64,000 nt of DNA. Source: Pseudocitrobacter faecalis. GTDB taxonomy: Bacteria; Pseudomonadota; Gammaproteobacteria; Enterobacterales; Enterobacteriaceae. Below the pieces are notes generated by a model. That model was not told where the DNA came from. It saw nothing but the letters and a program-made list of their open reading frames with translations, and made no database searches. Location of the stretch: NCBI GenBank assembly GCA_003315335.1, contig QNRL01000010.1, forward strand, positions 118,411 to 182,410, given 5' to 3'. A program made the translations under genes and the position numbers. Shown piece by piece: positions 33,021-41,908 of this stretch (positions are counted from its first letter, which is position 1; the number at the start of each line of letters is the position of its first letter).

Positions 33021-33611
33021 ATGATTGGAGAAAGTATTTTTGACTGGGTAATTTACGGAATATCCATTTTGATATTTGCCTCAGCACTAATTGAAGGAAA
33101 GACAACTCGCTACCCAGCACTTTTTTTCTATGGGAGTTTAATTTTAATGTTAATCCTGATAGTTGCTGGAGGCCTTAACTGGTGGTTCTACAGGTCAAAA
33201 TATGGCGCAGTAATCGTTATCTTCACAGTGGTCTCTTTACTGATGACTCGATTCCGCCTGGTCATATATAAATTAAGATTAAGAAAGTTAGTTTCAGAAA
33301 TCAGATTTCGTATAAAAACGGGTTTTCGTATAATTCTTGTTTTGTCGGATAATGAGGATGAGCGTAATGTTCTGCTGTCTATGCTTAGCAACGTATTGCC
33401 AGAGCAAACGCTTATTCACACGCGTGATGCTCTCGGACCTCATTCAGAGCCTATCCTAAAAGCTCTTGAGCTACATCATCAACAGGGAACAGGTTACATA
33501 CTCGTCTGTGAACAACAAATCTCAGCGCGTACGTGGTTGAGTATCGTAGAAAATGGGAAACCTGATACATCTATAGCTGTTAATTTTCATTCGATCCCAG
33601 AAATGGAGTGA
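33021..33611 (+). CDS. Hypothetical membrane protein
   Basis: 196 residues with three hydrophobic segments in the first 80 residues (about 8-23, 33-50, 60-77) and a soluble C-terminal domain starting with the basic stretch LRLRKLVSEIRFRIKTG. The C-terminal domain has an alpha/beta look (FRIILVLSDNEDERNVLLSML) like a small nucleotide-binding or regulatory fold, without a P-loop. Function unknown. It is closely followed by the next gene (7 bp). Confidence 0.65.
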   Translation: MIGESIFDWVIYGISILIFASALIEGKTTRYPALFFYGSLILMLILIVAGGLNWWFYRSKYGAVIVIFTVVSLLMTRFRLVIYKLRLRKLVSEIRFRIKTGFRIILVLSDNEDERNVLLSMLSNVLPEQTLIHTRDALGPHSEPILKALELHHQQGTGYILVCEQQISARTWLSIVENGKPDTSIAVNFHSIPEME

Positions 33612-33618
33612 TTTTTCA

Positions 33619-33876
33619 ATGAGTAGAACCGTTTCACAAAGTGTCACAGAAGATTGTCTTTTTGATACCCGCACACAAGTCAGATTACAACTAAGTCGAA
33701 GCGTTCATAAAACGCTGGCATCTGCTAAAGAAATTTTACAGGGAAGGGGGGTTGATTCGGTCTCTATTGAAGATCTTGTGCGAGCCTGTCTTGAAGAGAA
33801 CCAGCCAATTGATCTAGCCTCACTTTACCTTGAAAATCTCTTAAAACAGAAAGGTACCAGCATTTGCGATTTTTAG
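33619..33876 (+). CDS. Small hypothetical protein
   Basis: 85 residues; VRLQLSRSVHKTLASAKEILQGRG followed by VSIEDLVRACLEEN suggests a strand-helix-helix like a ribbon-helix-helix regulator, but this is weak. It probably shares a transcript with the membrane protein before it. Confidence 0.6.
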   Translation: MSRTVSQSVTEDCLFDTRTQVRLQLSRSVHKTLASAKEILQGRGVDSVSIEDLVRACLEENQPIDLASLYLENLLKQKGTSICDF

Positions 33877-33949
33877 TGTTTTCAAACCTATTAGATAAAA
33901 TGCCGGTTGTGTTTATATAACATCAATAATTTCATGCAACAGGTAAAAC

Positions 33950-34486
33950 ATGAGTACTCAAAAGCAACTTTCCAGAACTACCGGCACTGAACGTATGTTT
34001 AAGGAAGAGCTGGCGTTATCCTTAATTTGTTGGGTTTTCACCAGTCCTTTTACCAACTGGACCGATAAAGTCTTCAGTGGTATTGAAGTTCCGTCTGAAG
34101 GACCGTCATCATTACGGGGTGAGACAGAAAAATTCTTTCGTTTTGTCGTTAATGAAGAAGGCTACGACGCAGGAAGGGCTGCTATTGGTCTTGACCTATG
34201 TTGTTTTTCACTTCCGTTGTGTTTGTTCCCGGACGCTGCCCTGTCTGAGGAAGAGGTTATGAGTAAGTTAACCGGAGAAGTTATCCATGGAATTCTTCTT
34301 TCCTTACCTGAGTTTATTGATATGCCAGAAGTGCTCGCTTACCAGGTCAGGGATGAAATTCTTGCTTTTAACACTCGCTGTGGAGACGGGATCTTTCATG
34401 GTTGGAACACGGCTTCAGAATTGTGGAAGTTTGAAATCTTTCCCCGCACCACCATCATGATGCAGCATACTTCGGCAATACATTAA
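33950..34486 (+). CDS. Hypothetical protein
   Basis: 178 residues, soluble, mixed alpha/beta, with one Cys-rich hydrophobic stretch (LDLCCFSLPLCLFPD). Not recognised. The near-match AAAGCAACTTT lies in its first codons. It is followed at 16 bp by a small membrane-protein gene. Confidence 0.65.
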   Translation: MSTQKQLSRTTGTERMFKEELALSLICWVFTSPFTNWTDKVFSGIEVPSEGPSSLRGETEKFFRFVVNEEGYDAGRAAIGLDLCCFSLPLCLFPDAALSEEEVMSKLTGEVIHGILLSLPEFIDMPEVLAYQVRDEILAFNTRCGDGIFHGWNTASELWKFEIFPRTTIMMQHTSAIH

Positions 34487-34502
34487 AATTAGGCGGGGCA
34501 GA

Positions 34503-34949
34503 ATGCATAAAAAACTTTTTCTTCTCGAATGGAAACCCTGTCAGAGCCGCGTATGGGCCGGTTGGATGGCCCTGTGGTTGACTATCAGTTTTCTGATGTT
34601 ATCTGCCTTGCTTATGACAGATCATCTCCTGAACAAAGTCATCCTGCCGCCAACATGGTTGTTGATCTGGTTTTCGCCAATGCTGGGGTTTTTGATAAAA
34701 GTTCGCGTCGTCGAAACTCAACATTTCCTGGAGCATGACCTCTGTGTTGCAGGTTTCTCTTTTTACCGCTGGAAGAGGTTAGTTTCTCCCGGGCTTTGGT
34801 CAGTTGACTGTATAAATGGTCGTTTTCGCCTCAATCGGATCACCCAGGTGGGTAAGACTATCCACTATCCATGGCGTCTCCATTATCATCCTTTGTTCAT
34901 GAGCCCTATCGAACATAAATCGCATGCTGTGAAAGCTGTTTCAAAATGA
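34503..34949 (+). CDS. Hypothetical inner-membrane protein
   Basis: 148 residues with two hydrophobic segments (VWAGWMALWLTISFLMLSALLM and VILPPTWLLIWFSPMLGFLI). The remainder is basic and probably cytoplasmic. The start has an AGGCGGGG ribosome-binding site. Function unknown. Confidence 0.65.
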   Translation: MHKKLFLLEWKPCQSRVWAGWMALWLTISFLMLSALLMTDHLLNKVILPPTWLLIWFSPMLGFLIKVRVVETQHFLEHDLCVAGFSFYRWKRLVSPGLWSVDCINGRFRLNRITQVGKTIHYPWRLHYHPLFMSPIEHKSHAVKAVSK

Positions 34950-35021
34950 CTTCTTTAGAGGTTTACATGACATTTATGTTCTGCAAGGTCAGCCTGGGCA
35001 GCAAAATTGATTGGAAATAAC

Positions 35022-36002
35022 ATGAGCCTGGAGAAACGTATGAGTTATGACGATTTGCCCTATTTTCGTGACCAGATTCTGGAACGCATCGACTCGCTCA
35101 AGTGTTTTCTTTCGAACACCCCCCCGATGATGGCAAACCTGATGACTGTCTCCACCGTATCTAGAACAGAAGAGCGCTTGAAGCAGGTTAAACCCATCAG
35201 GGTTAGTATTAAAGACGATGCTTCGGTTGAGGAAATTATTCAGGCACTTACTGACATCTGTGTGGATGACATAGAGTCATTAAGTCATGATTCCACCAAA
35301 GTAACCACTAAATACCCGGGTCTAATCATTGTCCCCGAAAGAGCAGATCTTCTCGAAAGCTTGATCACTTCTATAAACGAAGCAAAAAATGATTTTGCTG
35401 CGGCAATGAGGCGTATCGATAATAAAAAGAATGTCCGTTTTGATAAAGTGCACAAGAAGCTCCCGGGCCTTGTCGCTATGCACTCAACAAGAAATATCCT
35501 TTTCATCAAGTCCCAGCTTAAAAAAGTTACTTTTTCATGGCGGCTAAACCGAAACCAGGAAGTTAAAACAGCAGAGCAACTTGTGAGTTTGTTGGAGCGC
35601 AGGAGAGCCTCAGAAGTAAAAAATGTAGCAACTACCAATTTGAATGTCGTGTCTAATATCGATAAGGCTTTACACCGTCTTGAATTTCACCCACTGAAGC
35701 AGGGCGAATCTTATCGCCTTTGTCGAACTAACTCTTTCCCTGTTCCGATTGCTCACATTTTTGCATTTAGGCCTGAAGGGCAGGAACGAAACGGGAATAA
35801 ATATGCTGAGACTGATTATTCAGTAGTAAAAGCATCCTTGCCCATTTTCGCAGCAGGCAACATACCTCAATTAAAAACGCTCTCTGACTGGGCTCCTGAA
35901 AACAGCCAGGGTCCGTCCAACCAACGGAAGCTGAGCCTGAAATATACAGAACTCGTGCCGGGGGCTGAGCTGGGCATTTTCATTGTCAGCCCCGAAAATT
36001 AA
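35022..36002 (+). CDS. Hypothetical soluble protein
   Basis: 326 residues from ATG 35022 (alternative ATG at 35040). Helical with many charged residues. No known motif. It encodes KKVTFSW at a 15-bp form of the dispersed palindrome. It is followed 9 bases later by another unknown gene, so the two are probably co-expressed. Confidence 0.65.
   Translation: MSLEKRMSYDDLPYFRDQILERIDSLKCFLSNTPPMMANLMTVSTVSRTEERLKQVKPIRVSIKDDASVEEIIQALTDICVDDIESLSHDSTKVTTKYPGLIIVPERADLLESLITSINEAKNDFAAAMRRIDNKKNVRFDKVHKKLPGLVAMHSTRNILFIKSQLKKVTFSWRLNRNQEVKTAEQLVSLLERRRASEVKNVATTNLNVVSNIDKALHRLEFHPLKQGESYRLCRTNSFPVPIAHIFAFRPEGQERNGNKYAETDYSVVKASLPIFAAGNIPQLKTLSDWAPENSQGPSNQRKLSLKYTELVPGAELGIFIVSPEN
35523..35533. 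repeat. AAAGTNACTTT palindrome, copy 13 (N=T), longest form
   Basis: The palindrome extends to 15 bp, AAAAAGTTACTTTTT, at 35521-35535, and lies inside a gene (KKVTF). Confidence 0.92.
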
Positions 36003-36011
36003 GGAACAACA

Positions 36012-36917
36012 ATGCAATGGATTTCCACAGCCAGCCAGAAAATCGATGAGCGTCTCTATCGTGTCTGCGTCTGGGTAAAAAAATATCACGCTGATGCGAT
36101 TAACCGCGTTGTGCTAACCGTTGATCTAAGTAAAGCCCGACATGACCCTGACGAGGACCAGGTAAGAGCAGAGCTGCTGTGCGGCCATTATTTTTTGCTT
36201 CGTAAGGAAAACGCTTCGAACTCTGCGCCTGACGATCAAAAGTTTGCTTTCCTGCCTGACGGGCGCAATCTGTGTTGGCAGACCGCAACCCCGGTGCTTC
36301 AGCATCTCCTACTCAATAAAAACGTTCCTGAGTCGCTGAGGTTGCTTACGGACTACATACATATGCGTCTGGCCAGGCTGACAATGGTACCTATGTCCGG
36401 AACCATCATGAACGAGGCTCTGCTGGACAGCATCAGCTGGGTTAAGGTGGATTTGACCTACTTCTGGCAGTACGAACAGCTCAGCTCTCATCTGGGACCC
36501 ATCCAGATAACCCACAAGGCACTTGTACGCTTCGGGCACCTGGCAAAGAATGATGAAAACTCCAGTGCCATAAGAATTCTGCGTCAGCGTCTGTCTTCAG
36601 AATTCTTACAAGAATTTCAGATGGCTGAGGATGAGCTAAAGCGCAAACAGTCGTTGATGGGCACCATGGACGTGAAAATGCTGTTTCATGCTCATTACCC
36701 CAGCCAGAAGATGCTGGTGGCTCGATATAAAAATGGTTGGGTAATGGTGGATTGTTTTCTGTTTCACCATACCAAACCTAAGAAAAAAGCAAAAAACAAA
36801 ACTACTGTGGCTAAGCCTCAACTTAAACAGACTAAAAGAGAAGGGAGTGAAAATGGAACTGGGCATTATGGTGTGCATCGTGTTGTTACTCTCAGTGGCG
36901 GCGGCGTGGATCAGTAA
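36012..36917 (+). CDS. Hypothetical protein with basic C-terminus
   Basis: 301 residues; AAGGA lies 7 bases before the ATG. The C-terminal 50 residues are Lys-rich (KPKKKAKNKTTVAKPQLKQTK), suggesting nucleic-acid or membrane-surface contact. The end overlaps the next gene by 65 bp in another frame. Not recognised. Confidence 0.65.
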   Translation: MQWISTASQKIDERLYRVCVWVKKYHADAINRVVLTVDLSKARHDPDEDQVRAELLCGHYFLLRKENASNSAPDDQKFAFLPDGRNLCWQTATPVLQHLLLNKNVPESLRLLTDYIHMRLARLTMVPMSGTIMNEALLDSISWVKVDLTYFWQYEQLSSHLGPIQITHKALVRFGHLAKNDENSSAIRILRQRLSSEFLQEFQMAEDELKRKQSLMGTMDVKMLFHAHYPSQKMLVARYKNGWVMVDCFLFHHTKPKKKAKNKTTVAKPQLKQTKREGSENGTGHYGVHRVVTLSGGGVDQ

Positions 36918-37197
36918 TAAGACAGTTGATTTGCTCGAAAGATTCTATTTCAAGCGTCCGCTGAGCATGGAGTACGCGGCATGGCTACGTGTAATGTGTG
37001 CAGGCTTGTTATTAGTTTTTATTCAGGTTGCTCCCCAATTTACACTCCTGTATACCCTTAAACTTGTCACGCTTATTAATCTTGGAATCCAGACAATGAA
37101 ATTAAATGGCGTGTACAAATATAAAAGGACGGGAATTTTGCCTCCGGGAGGGGCACTCTCTAATCTCACCAGACTTAACCCGTTCAAGAAAAAATAA
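36853..37197 (+). CDS. Small membrane protein
   Basis: 114 residues from ATG 36853 (AAGGGAG upstream; GTG 36847 is the alternative). Two membrane segments (LGIMVCIVLLLSVAAAWI and VMCAGLLLVFIQVAPQFTLLY) and a basic C-terminal tail. It overlaps the preceding gene, implying coupling. Function unknown. Confidence 0.65.
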   Translation: MELGIMVCIVLLLSVAAAWISNKTVDLLERFYFKRPLSMEYAAWLRVMCAGLLLVFIQVAPQFTLLYTLKLVTLINLGIQTMKLNGVYKYKRTGILPPGGALSNLTRLNPFKKK

Positions 37198-37203
37198 AGT
37201 TAT

Positions 37204-37219
37204 GCGCCCGTGAGGGCGC
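37204..37219. terminator. Hairpin between convergent genes
   Basis: GCGCCC GTGA GGGCGC. It overlaps the end of the minus-strand recombinase gene. There is no U-tract, so termination is uncertain. Confidence 0.4.
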
Positions 37220-38403
37220 TATTCATCAAAGGCATTTCGCATAAGCTTGATCATGGCTTTTTTACCAGCTTCAATATTGCGAATGTAGCGCATAACCATT
37301 TCTTCATTCGACCAGTTCCCCATTTCCATAATCTGTGGTAGCGAGTAACCTTCAATATCCAGCTGTATCGCACCGCCTACACGAACGCTGTGCCCTGTCC
37401 AGTAACGGGTTTTAGTCTCATTTGGATAAAGCTCATTCCACATTTCTTTAAATGCCCGTAAAAGGGAATTTTTGCTGAGCATACCGGCATCGTCCACAGT
37501 GTCTTCCTCATCTTCATCGTTCAGAAGACTTTGTTTAGCACGGTAGGGCAGGTTATGCCGTTTAAGAAGCTCAGATAGCTCATTCCCTTTACTCCGAAGC
37601 TTCCAGCCGGGTGGCATATAGCCTGTATCATGGAAATTTACGGCCTGGAAAAGGTATTCATCCGGATGACTGTGCTGATCCATTTTCACAAGGTTCATCA
37701 ATCTCAAGAGGCAGTTAGTTAACTGACGTGTCAGCCGGTAGGTAAGAAGTGTACTGATGTTCGTTTTTGTACGGTATACCGTCAGGTTAAATTCACCGGT
37801 CATACTATCCAGAGACAGATCTTTCAGACGTATACGGCGAATTTCGGATGAACGGAGCAGTGTTTCAAAGCCTGTCCAGATCAGGCACAGGTCACGAAGC
37901 TTACGAACTGAGTTTGTAGTACTGCGTAACTTTATCAGAGCCTTGAGATCGCCAATAAGAAAGGGAGTTGCCTGTTTAGTCGTCTTTCGCTTCCGGGCTT
38001 CCGATTGTTTTAAGGCTTCCAGCATGTACCATGCTTCAGACGTAATAATCCCGGGCAGGTTAAGCCCTTTTTTATGGATACTGTTTAAGGCCTGAAGACA
38101 GCTGTTTATGCTGCTTCGTGACAATTTGCCTTCAAGATGCCCCATAAACGCCAGCAGAGCTTCCTCAGACACGGGGAGCGAACTTACTGGCCAGTCTGTA
38201 TGCAACCGGGCATTCGCCTGATACCATTCGTTCCATACTCGTAGCCAGTGCAGATAGGTTTTAGCTGTGTTGTATCTCAGATGGGAAAAGTAACGGATCA
38301 AGCGTGAAAGCTGTTTATCATGGTTGCCGAACGTTTCCAGCTGCTGATGCAATTCGCTTTCCGAAAACTGTCTGATCACTGATTGATTCTTCATCCTGCT
38401 CAC
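37219..38403 (-). CDS. Tyrosine recombinase / phage-type integrase
   Basis: 394 residues. An N-terminal SAM-like core-binding domain (YNTAKTYLHWLRVWNEWY) and a C-terminal catalytic domain with LLRSSEIRRI (first catalytic Arg), GHSVRVGGA (His-x-x-Arg), GNWSNEEMVMRYIRN (Trp and the nucleophile Tyr in RYIRN). All key residues are visible. It may resolve multimers or move a segment; no att site or cassette was found beside it. A dispersed-palindrome half site lies near its start. Confidence 0.88.
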   Translation of the reverse strand: MSRMKNQSVIRQFSESELHQQLETFGNHDKQLSRLIRYFSHLRYNTAKTYLHWLRVWNEWYQANARLHTDWPVSSLPVSEEALLAFMGHLEGKLSRSSINSCLQALNSIHKKGLNLPGIITSEAWYMLEALKQSEARKRKTTKQATPFLIGDLKALIKLRSTTNSVRKLRDLCLIWTGFETLLRSSEIRRIRLKDLSLDSMTGEFNLTVYRTKTNISTLLTYRLTRQLTNCLLRLMNLVKMDQHSHPDEYLFQAVNFHDTGYMPPGWKLRSKGNELSELLKRHNLPYRAKQSLLNDEDEEDTVDDAGMLSKNSLLRAFKEMWNELYPNETKTRYWTGHSVRVGGAIQLDIEGYSLPQIMEMGNWSNEEMVMRYIRNIEAGKKAMIKLMRNAFDE

Positions 38404-38563
38404 CGGGATACACTGGTTTTATTTACAGTCATTTTAGCACTCATGTACCTGGTTATGAACAGGGTGGAAACAACGAAAAAGGTTGTGAAATCGTTAGGCT
38501 TAAGTGAAAAATGATATTAAGATTATCCCTGGCCAGTTGAGGCCTGTCTAAAGAAGGTTGATT
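38404..38563. other. Divergent intergenic region (recombinase / hha)
   Basis: 160 bp holding the start regions of two divergent genes. No clear operator was picked out. Confidence 0.4.
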
Positions 38564-38776
38564 ATGTCTGACACAAAGCAGTCTTATTTAATGAAATTCC
38601 GTAAGTGTAGTTCGTTCGAAACGCTCGAAAAAGTATTTGAAAGGTTATGTGAAAAAAACTCGGGTGTCGCCTCTCTTGAAATTTCTGGTGCTTATGATCA
38701 TCGTAAAGCTGAACTGACAATGAAAAAGTTATATGACAAAGTTCCTGCGAGTGTGTGGACCTTTGTTCGCGAGTAA
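38564..38776 (+). CDS. hha: Hha/YmoA-family nucleoid-associated modulator
   Basis: 70 residues. The match to Hha is clear in SYLMKFRKCSSFETLEKV and in DHRKAELTMKKLYDKVP-SVW, the family signature. Hha-type proteins have no DNA-binding domain; they bind H-NS and sharpen its silencing, and on IncH plasmids they help keep transfer genes temperature-dependent. The start ATG 38564 gives the usual Hha length; a TTG two codons upstream is discarded. Confidence 0.93.
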   Translation: MSDTKQSYLMKFRKCSSFETLEKVFERLCEKNSGVASLEISGAYDHRKAELTMKKLYDKVPASVWTFVRE

Positions 38777-39136
38777 TTATTGATATTGGCACAACAAAAA
38801 GACTGTGTTTGGATTTGAAAATAGTTTATGCCCCTTTCGGGGCTAAAGGCACTGTAATAGCCTGTCTTTTTAACTTTCTTATTAAGTTCGGAGAAAGACT
38901 TTAATCATAAGCCAAGCCCACTGCTAAATACATCCGATATTCTCCTTAATTTTAGAAGTTGTGATAAAAGTTACTTTACCTAAACTTCTCTCTCCATATT
39001 TGTAAGGCTCTCATTTGATTCTTGTCAAACATTAATCTGGAAAACTAAAAAATCATTTCTTTTAATTCGTTTTACAGAAATCCTCCTCCGTTATTTCGGA
39101 TATAGTTTGAATAATTATCAAAAACGGGGTGCAGCC
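38777..39136. other. Intergenic region after hha
   Basis: No gene is seen. It holds a short GCCCC-TTTC-GGGGC hairpin near 38830 and one dispersed palindrome. AT-rich just before the next start. Confidence 0.45.
38967..38977. repeat. AAAGTNACTTT palindrome, copy 14 (N=T)
   Basis: Intergenic, between hha and the zinc-ribbon gene. Confidence 0.9.
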
Positions 39137-40218
39137 ATGCGTAAGAGTTACACATTTGGTATTCCATTTGGACTCCAGAGAGAATCAGGACTCTTTTTAG
39201 ATATTACAGAGGTCAGCCGGGGTATCGACTGTAACTGCATCTGCCCGCTTGCAAAACTGATCTGTTAGCAAAGCAGGGGGAGGTCAAGCTTTGGCATTTC
39301 TCACACAGTACTGCTGTAGCCGGTGACTGTGATGGTCTGATGGAAGCCATCCGGGGAAAAATTATTGAAGTCATCAACGAGCACCAGGTTCTTGGTTTCC
39401 CAAATCTTCTCGCTGGCGACGATGGTGGGCCGGTTTCACTGAATGAGGTTATTGGAAGCGGCAGTATGTTCGGAGGCACAGCTGATCTGTTCGTAAAGGT
39501 TAATGATTTATGTGTGGCCGTCTTTCTGGACAGGGATCGTAGCATTTCTGCGAAGTTAACCTTTGACCACCTTCATCCTTCCGAAAGAGTTGCCGCATTG
39601 CGTATCGATCTTCCAGATATTGAATATGAAATCAGTCAGGTGCAGCTCGGGCGACGTAAAACAACATACAGTGAGTGCATTGAAAGCCTGATCATTGATG
39701 AGACCAGTTCCCGGGAATGGCTATATCATCCATTAATGCATGAACTTGAATCTGAACCTCTTCAGGAGTATCGGGGACGGGAGCCTTCAGAGGAAGGGCC
39801 TCTTCTTCAGCGCCTTGCTGACTGTAAGATGAAATTGCCTGATATCCTTCCGGGCAGTCATAACGCGTTAGTCAGGTTACAGCAGGATACGATTGTATGT
39901 CTGTGTCGGTTAACGGTTCGGGCTTATGACATCGCTCAGACCGATGAATTTCCTTTGTTCCTTCGCTATTTCAGGTTGCACTGCCTGGAAAACAGCGAAC
40001 ATGTCAGTTACGAAAGACTGATCTGCTGGCAGGAAATGATTTCAAAAACCCAGGAAGGCCAGTCCTTGACACAAAACGAACTTGAATATCTTCATGAGAT
40101 TGTCCGCATCGCCTTATACAATCACCGGCTTAACAATGTCAGTATTTCAGATGTTAAAAACCATGACACAGGAAAGGAGAGCGGCAGGGTAGAGCCACAA
40201 AACTATTCACTCTTATAA
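39137..40218 (+). pseudogene. Zinc-ribbon (CoiA-like) protein gene with a frameshift
   Basis: ATG 39137 opens a frame giving GIPFGLQRESGLFLDITEVS then RGIDCNCICP, which stops at 39265. In a second frame the sequence continues without interruption from 39250: CKTDLLAKQGEVKLWHFSHS, then the long 292-residue frame to 40218. Joined, the N-terminus reads CNCICPxCKTDLLAKQGEVKLWHFSH, a zinc-ribbon like that of CoiA-type proteins. One base appears to be missing near 39248-39249. No slippery sequence is present, so this looks like a mutation or a sequencing error rather than programmed shifting. Confidence 0.7.
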
Positions 40219-40383
40219 ATAAATTGGGCTTTGCGCATTAAACCCTTGCCGCAGGAGGTGTACCGCATATCCGGCACAGACAGTCAGTTTTTCTGGCAGC
40301 TTAAATTTGACACAGCTTAATATAGTGATTCATTAAACAGGTTCAGTATGCTGCCAGAACGTTTTAGTCGTTATGGGCGTCCG

Positions 40384-41883
40384 TTAGTTTTCTACTAACT
40401 GAACGACGACCAGCCTGCCGCCTTCCTCCTTTGACAGAACAAACTGAGCGTTATTCGTCAGTTCAATTTTTTCCCCAATGGCAATCTGTCGTTTATCCGG
40501 TAATGACATAAGCCCATTTATGCCTTCATTTACTAACCACCACTGATCGTTATGGAAAACAAAATACCCAACTCGTTTCCTTTGCAAATCGGTTGTACGC
40601 TCATTTGGCGCAATGAGGCGATTCACATGCCACGCATAGATTGACTGCCCGCTCCACACCATCAACCGGTGGTCGTCAGGACGATAACTGCCTTCCTTTC
40701 GGGAAGAATATAAATTTAGAACCGGTAATTTACCCTTGTATGGCGTACCGCAGTAGGGACAAACCGGCTTTGTCTTACCCGAGAAAACGTACCATTTCTG
40801 TTCACACGCCTTGTTCTGGCAGGGCTGTATCAGATCGACTGTTTTAACCAGGGCGCTTTCCCACTCATCGGCGGTCGGGCGTTTAGTGGCATCGTGTAAG
40901 CCATCTATAAAGGCGCGCTCAAACAAAGGTGTCAGATAAGGGCCCATGATGGTGTAAGGAATTTTCTCCGGGTCAGCCCAGGGCAGTGAAAAGGACGATA
41001 GCTGACTGACTTTGACTGCATTGCTTTTGTCTGTCGGATGTTCAATGAAGAGTGCCTTCTCACCCATAGATAAGGTCTCATCACGTACTTCATCCGACAT
41101 GTCATGTATTTTTCCGCCACGTAGCGGATGACGGAAGAACAGATACATGTAGATAAGCACCGACAGCGCATGACGGTCAGTAGTAATGCTTGGCAATACG
41201 CGGTTCGGATCCTCTTTGGAAAGATGACTGGTTTTCACCACTTCCGGAGCGATAAAATCCGGGGTGCCCACCACGTCGGGAGGATACTTTCCAGGGACAA
41301 CCAGGCCGTCTACGTCAATGATGCAGGCATGTCCCATTTCTGGATCGATAAGCACGTTTTTATAGCTTAGATCGCTGTGACAGAGACCTGCCGCATGCAT
41401 CCTTCTGACGGCTCTTGTCAGCAGCAGACAGACCTTGAGATAGGTAAGCGTATTGCCTCGTTCACGTGGGTCGAGAAATTTGTTCTGGTTGCTGGCGCTG
41501 GCAAACCATTTGCCTTCCTTTTCACGACCTTTTATGCCAAGAAAATCATCGTTTTTAGAGCCGTATTTAAAGAAAAAGTAGCTTTTGTAGGTTGGAACCA
41601 CGATGCCGATTTTATGCCCATGCTCAACAACATGGGTCGGCCAGCAAAACAGGTCCTTCCAGTATTCACCTCCGGACTGGCCAAAAATGTTTTGCCTGTA
41701 GCGTCCGGTGATCATATCAATCCGATCCCGGGCCTGCTCGTTCTGCGGTTTATGATAAAAAGCGACGACGTATGATTTATCAGGCGAAAAGTAAACATCC
41801 TTCATCGAGCCCGAACCAATTACCTCGTCAACATACTGGACTGTTTCGCCGTCCTTTGTTTTGCACGTAACGATATTTGCCAT
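40384..41883 (-). CDS. Ter-linked protein kinase-like protein with zinc ribbon
   Basis: 499 residues from the ATG at 41883. Kinase fold: glycine-rich loop VIGSGSMKDVYF, catalytic loop HSDLSYKNVLID and DVDG in place of DFG. A C-terminal zinc ribbon CQNKACEQKW...CPYCGTPYKG follows and then a beta-rich tail. It lies last in the minus-strand terY1-terX-terY2-terY3-PP2C run, and a kinase with a PP2C phosphatase is a known companion of ter systems. It probably phosphorylates a Ter component. Confidence 0.8.
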   Translation of the reverse strand: MANIVTCKTKDGETVQYVDEVIGSGSMKDVYFSPDKSYVVAFYHKPQNEQARDRIDMITGRYRQNIFGQSGGEYWKDLFCWPTHVVEHGHKIGIVVPTYKSYFFFKYGSKNDDFLGIKGREKEGKWFASASNQNKFLDPRERGNTLTYLKVCLLLTRAVRRMHAAGLCHSDLSYKNVLIDPEMGHACIIDVDGLVVPGKYPPDVVGTPDFIAPEVVKTSHLSKEDPNRVLPSITTDRHALSVLIYMYLFFRHPLRGGKIHDMSDEVRDETLSMGEKALFIEHPTDKSNAVKVSQLSSFSLPWADPEKIPYTIMGPYLTPLFERAFIDGLHDATKRPTADEWESALVKTVDLIQPCQNKACEQKWYVFSGKTKPVCPYCGTPYKGKLPVLNLYSSRKEGSYRPDDHRLMVWSGQSIYAWHVNRLIAPNERTTDLQRKRVGYFVFHNDQWWLVNEGINGLMSLPDKRQIAIGEKIELTNNAQFVLSKEEGGRLVVVQLVEN

Positions 41884-41908
41884 ATTGATCACCGAAAAAG
41901 CGTATCCC

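Noticed and set aside
32737..33972. AAAGCAACTTT at two gene starts as further dispersed sites
   Set aside because: They miss the central T of the motif by one base; kept as near-matches only and not counted.
39230..39265. Programmed frameshift in the zinc-ribbon gene
   Set aside because: No slippery heptamer, no downstream structure seen; an indel is simpler.
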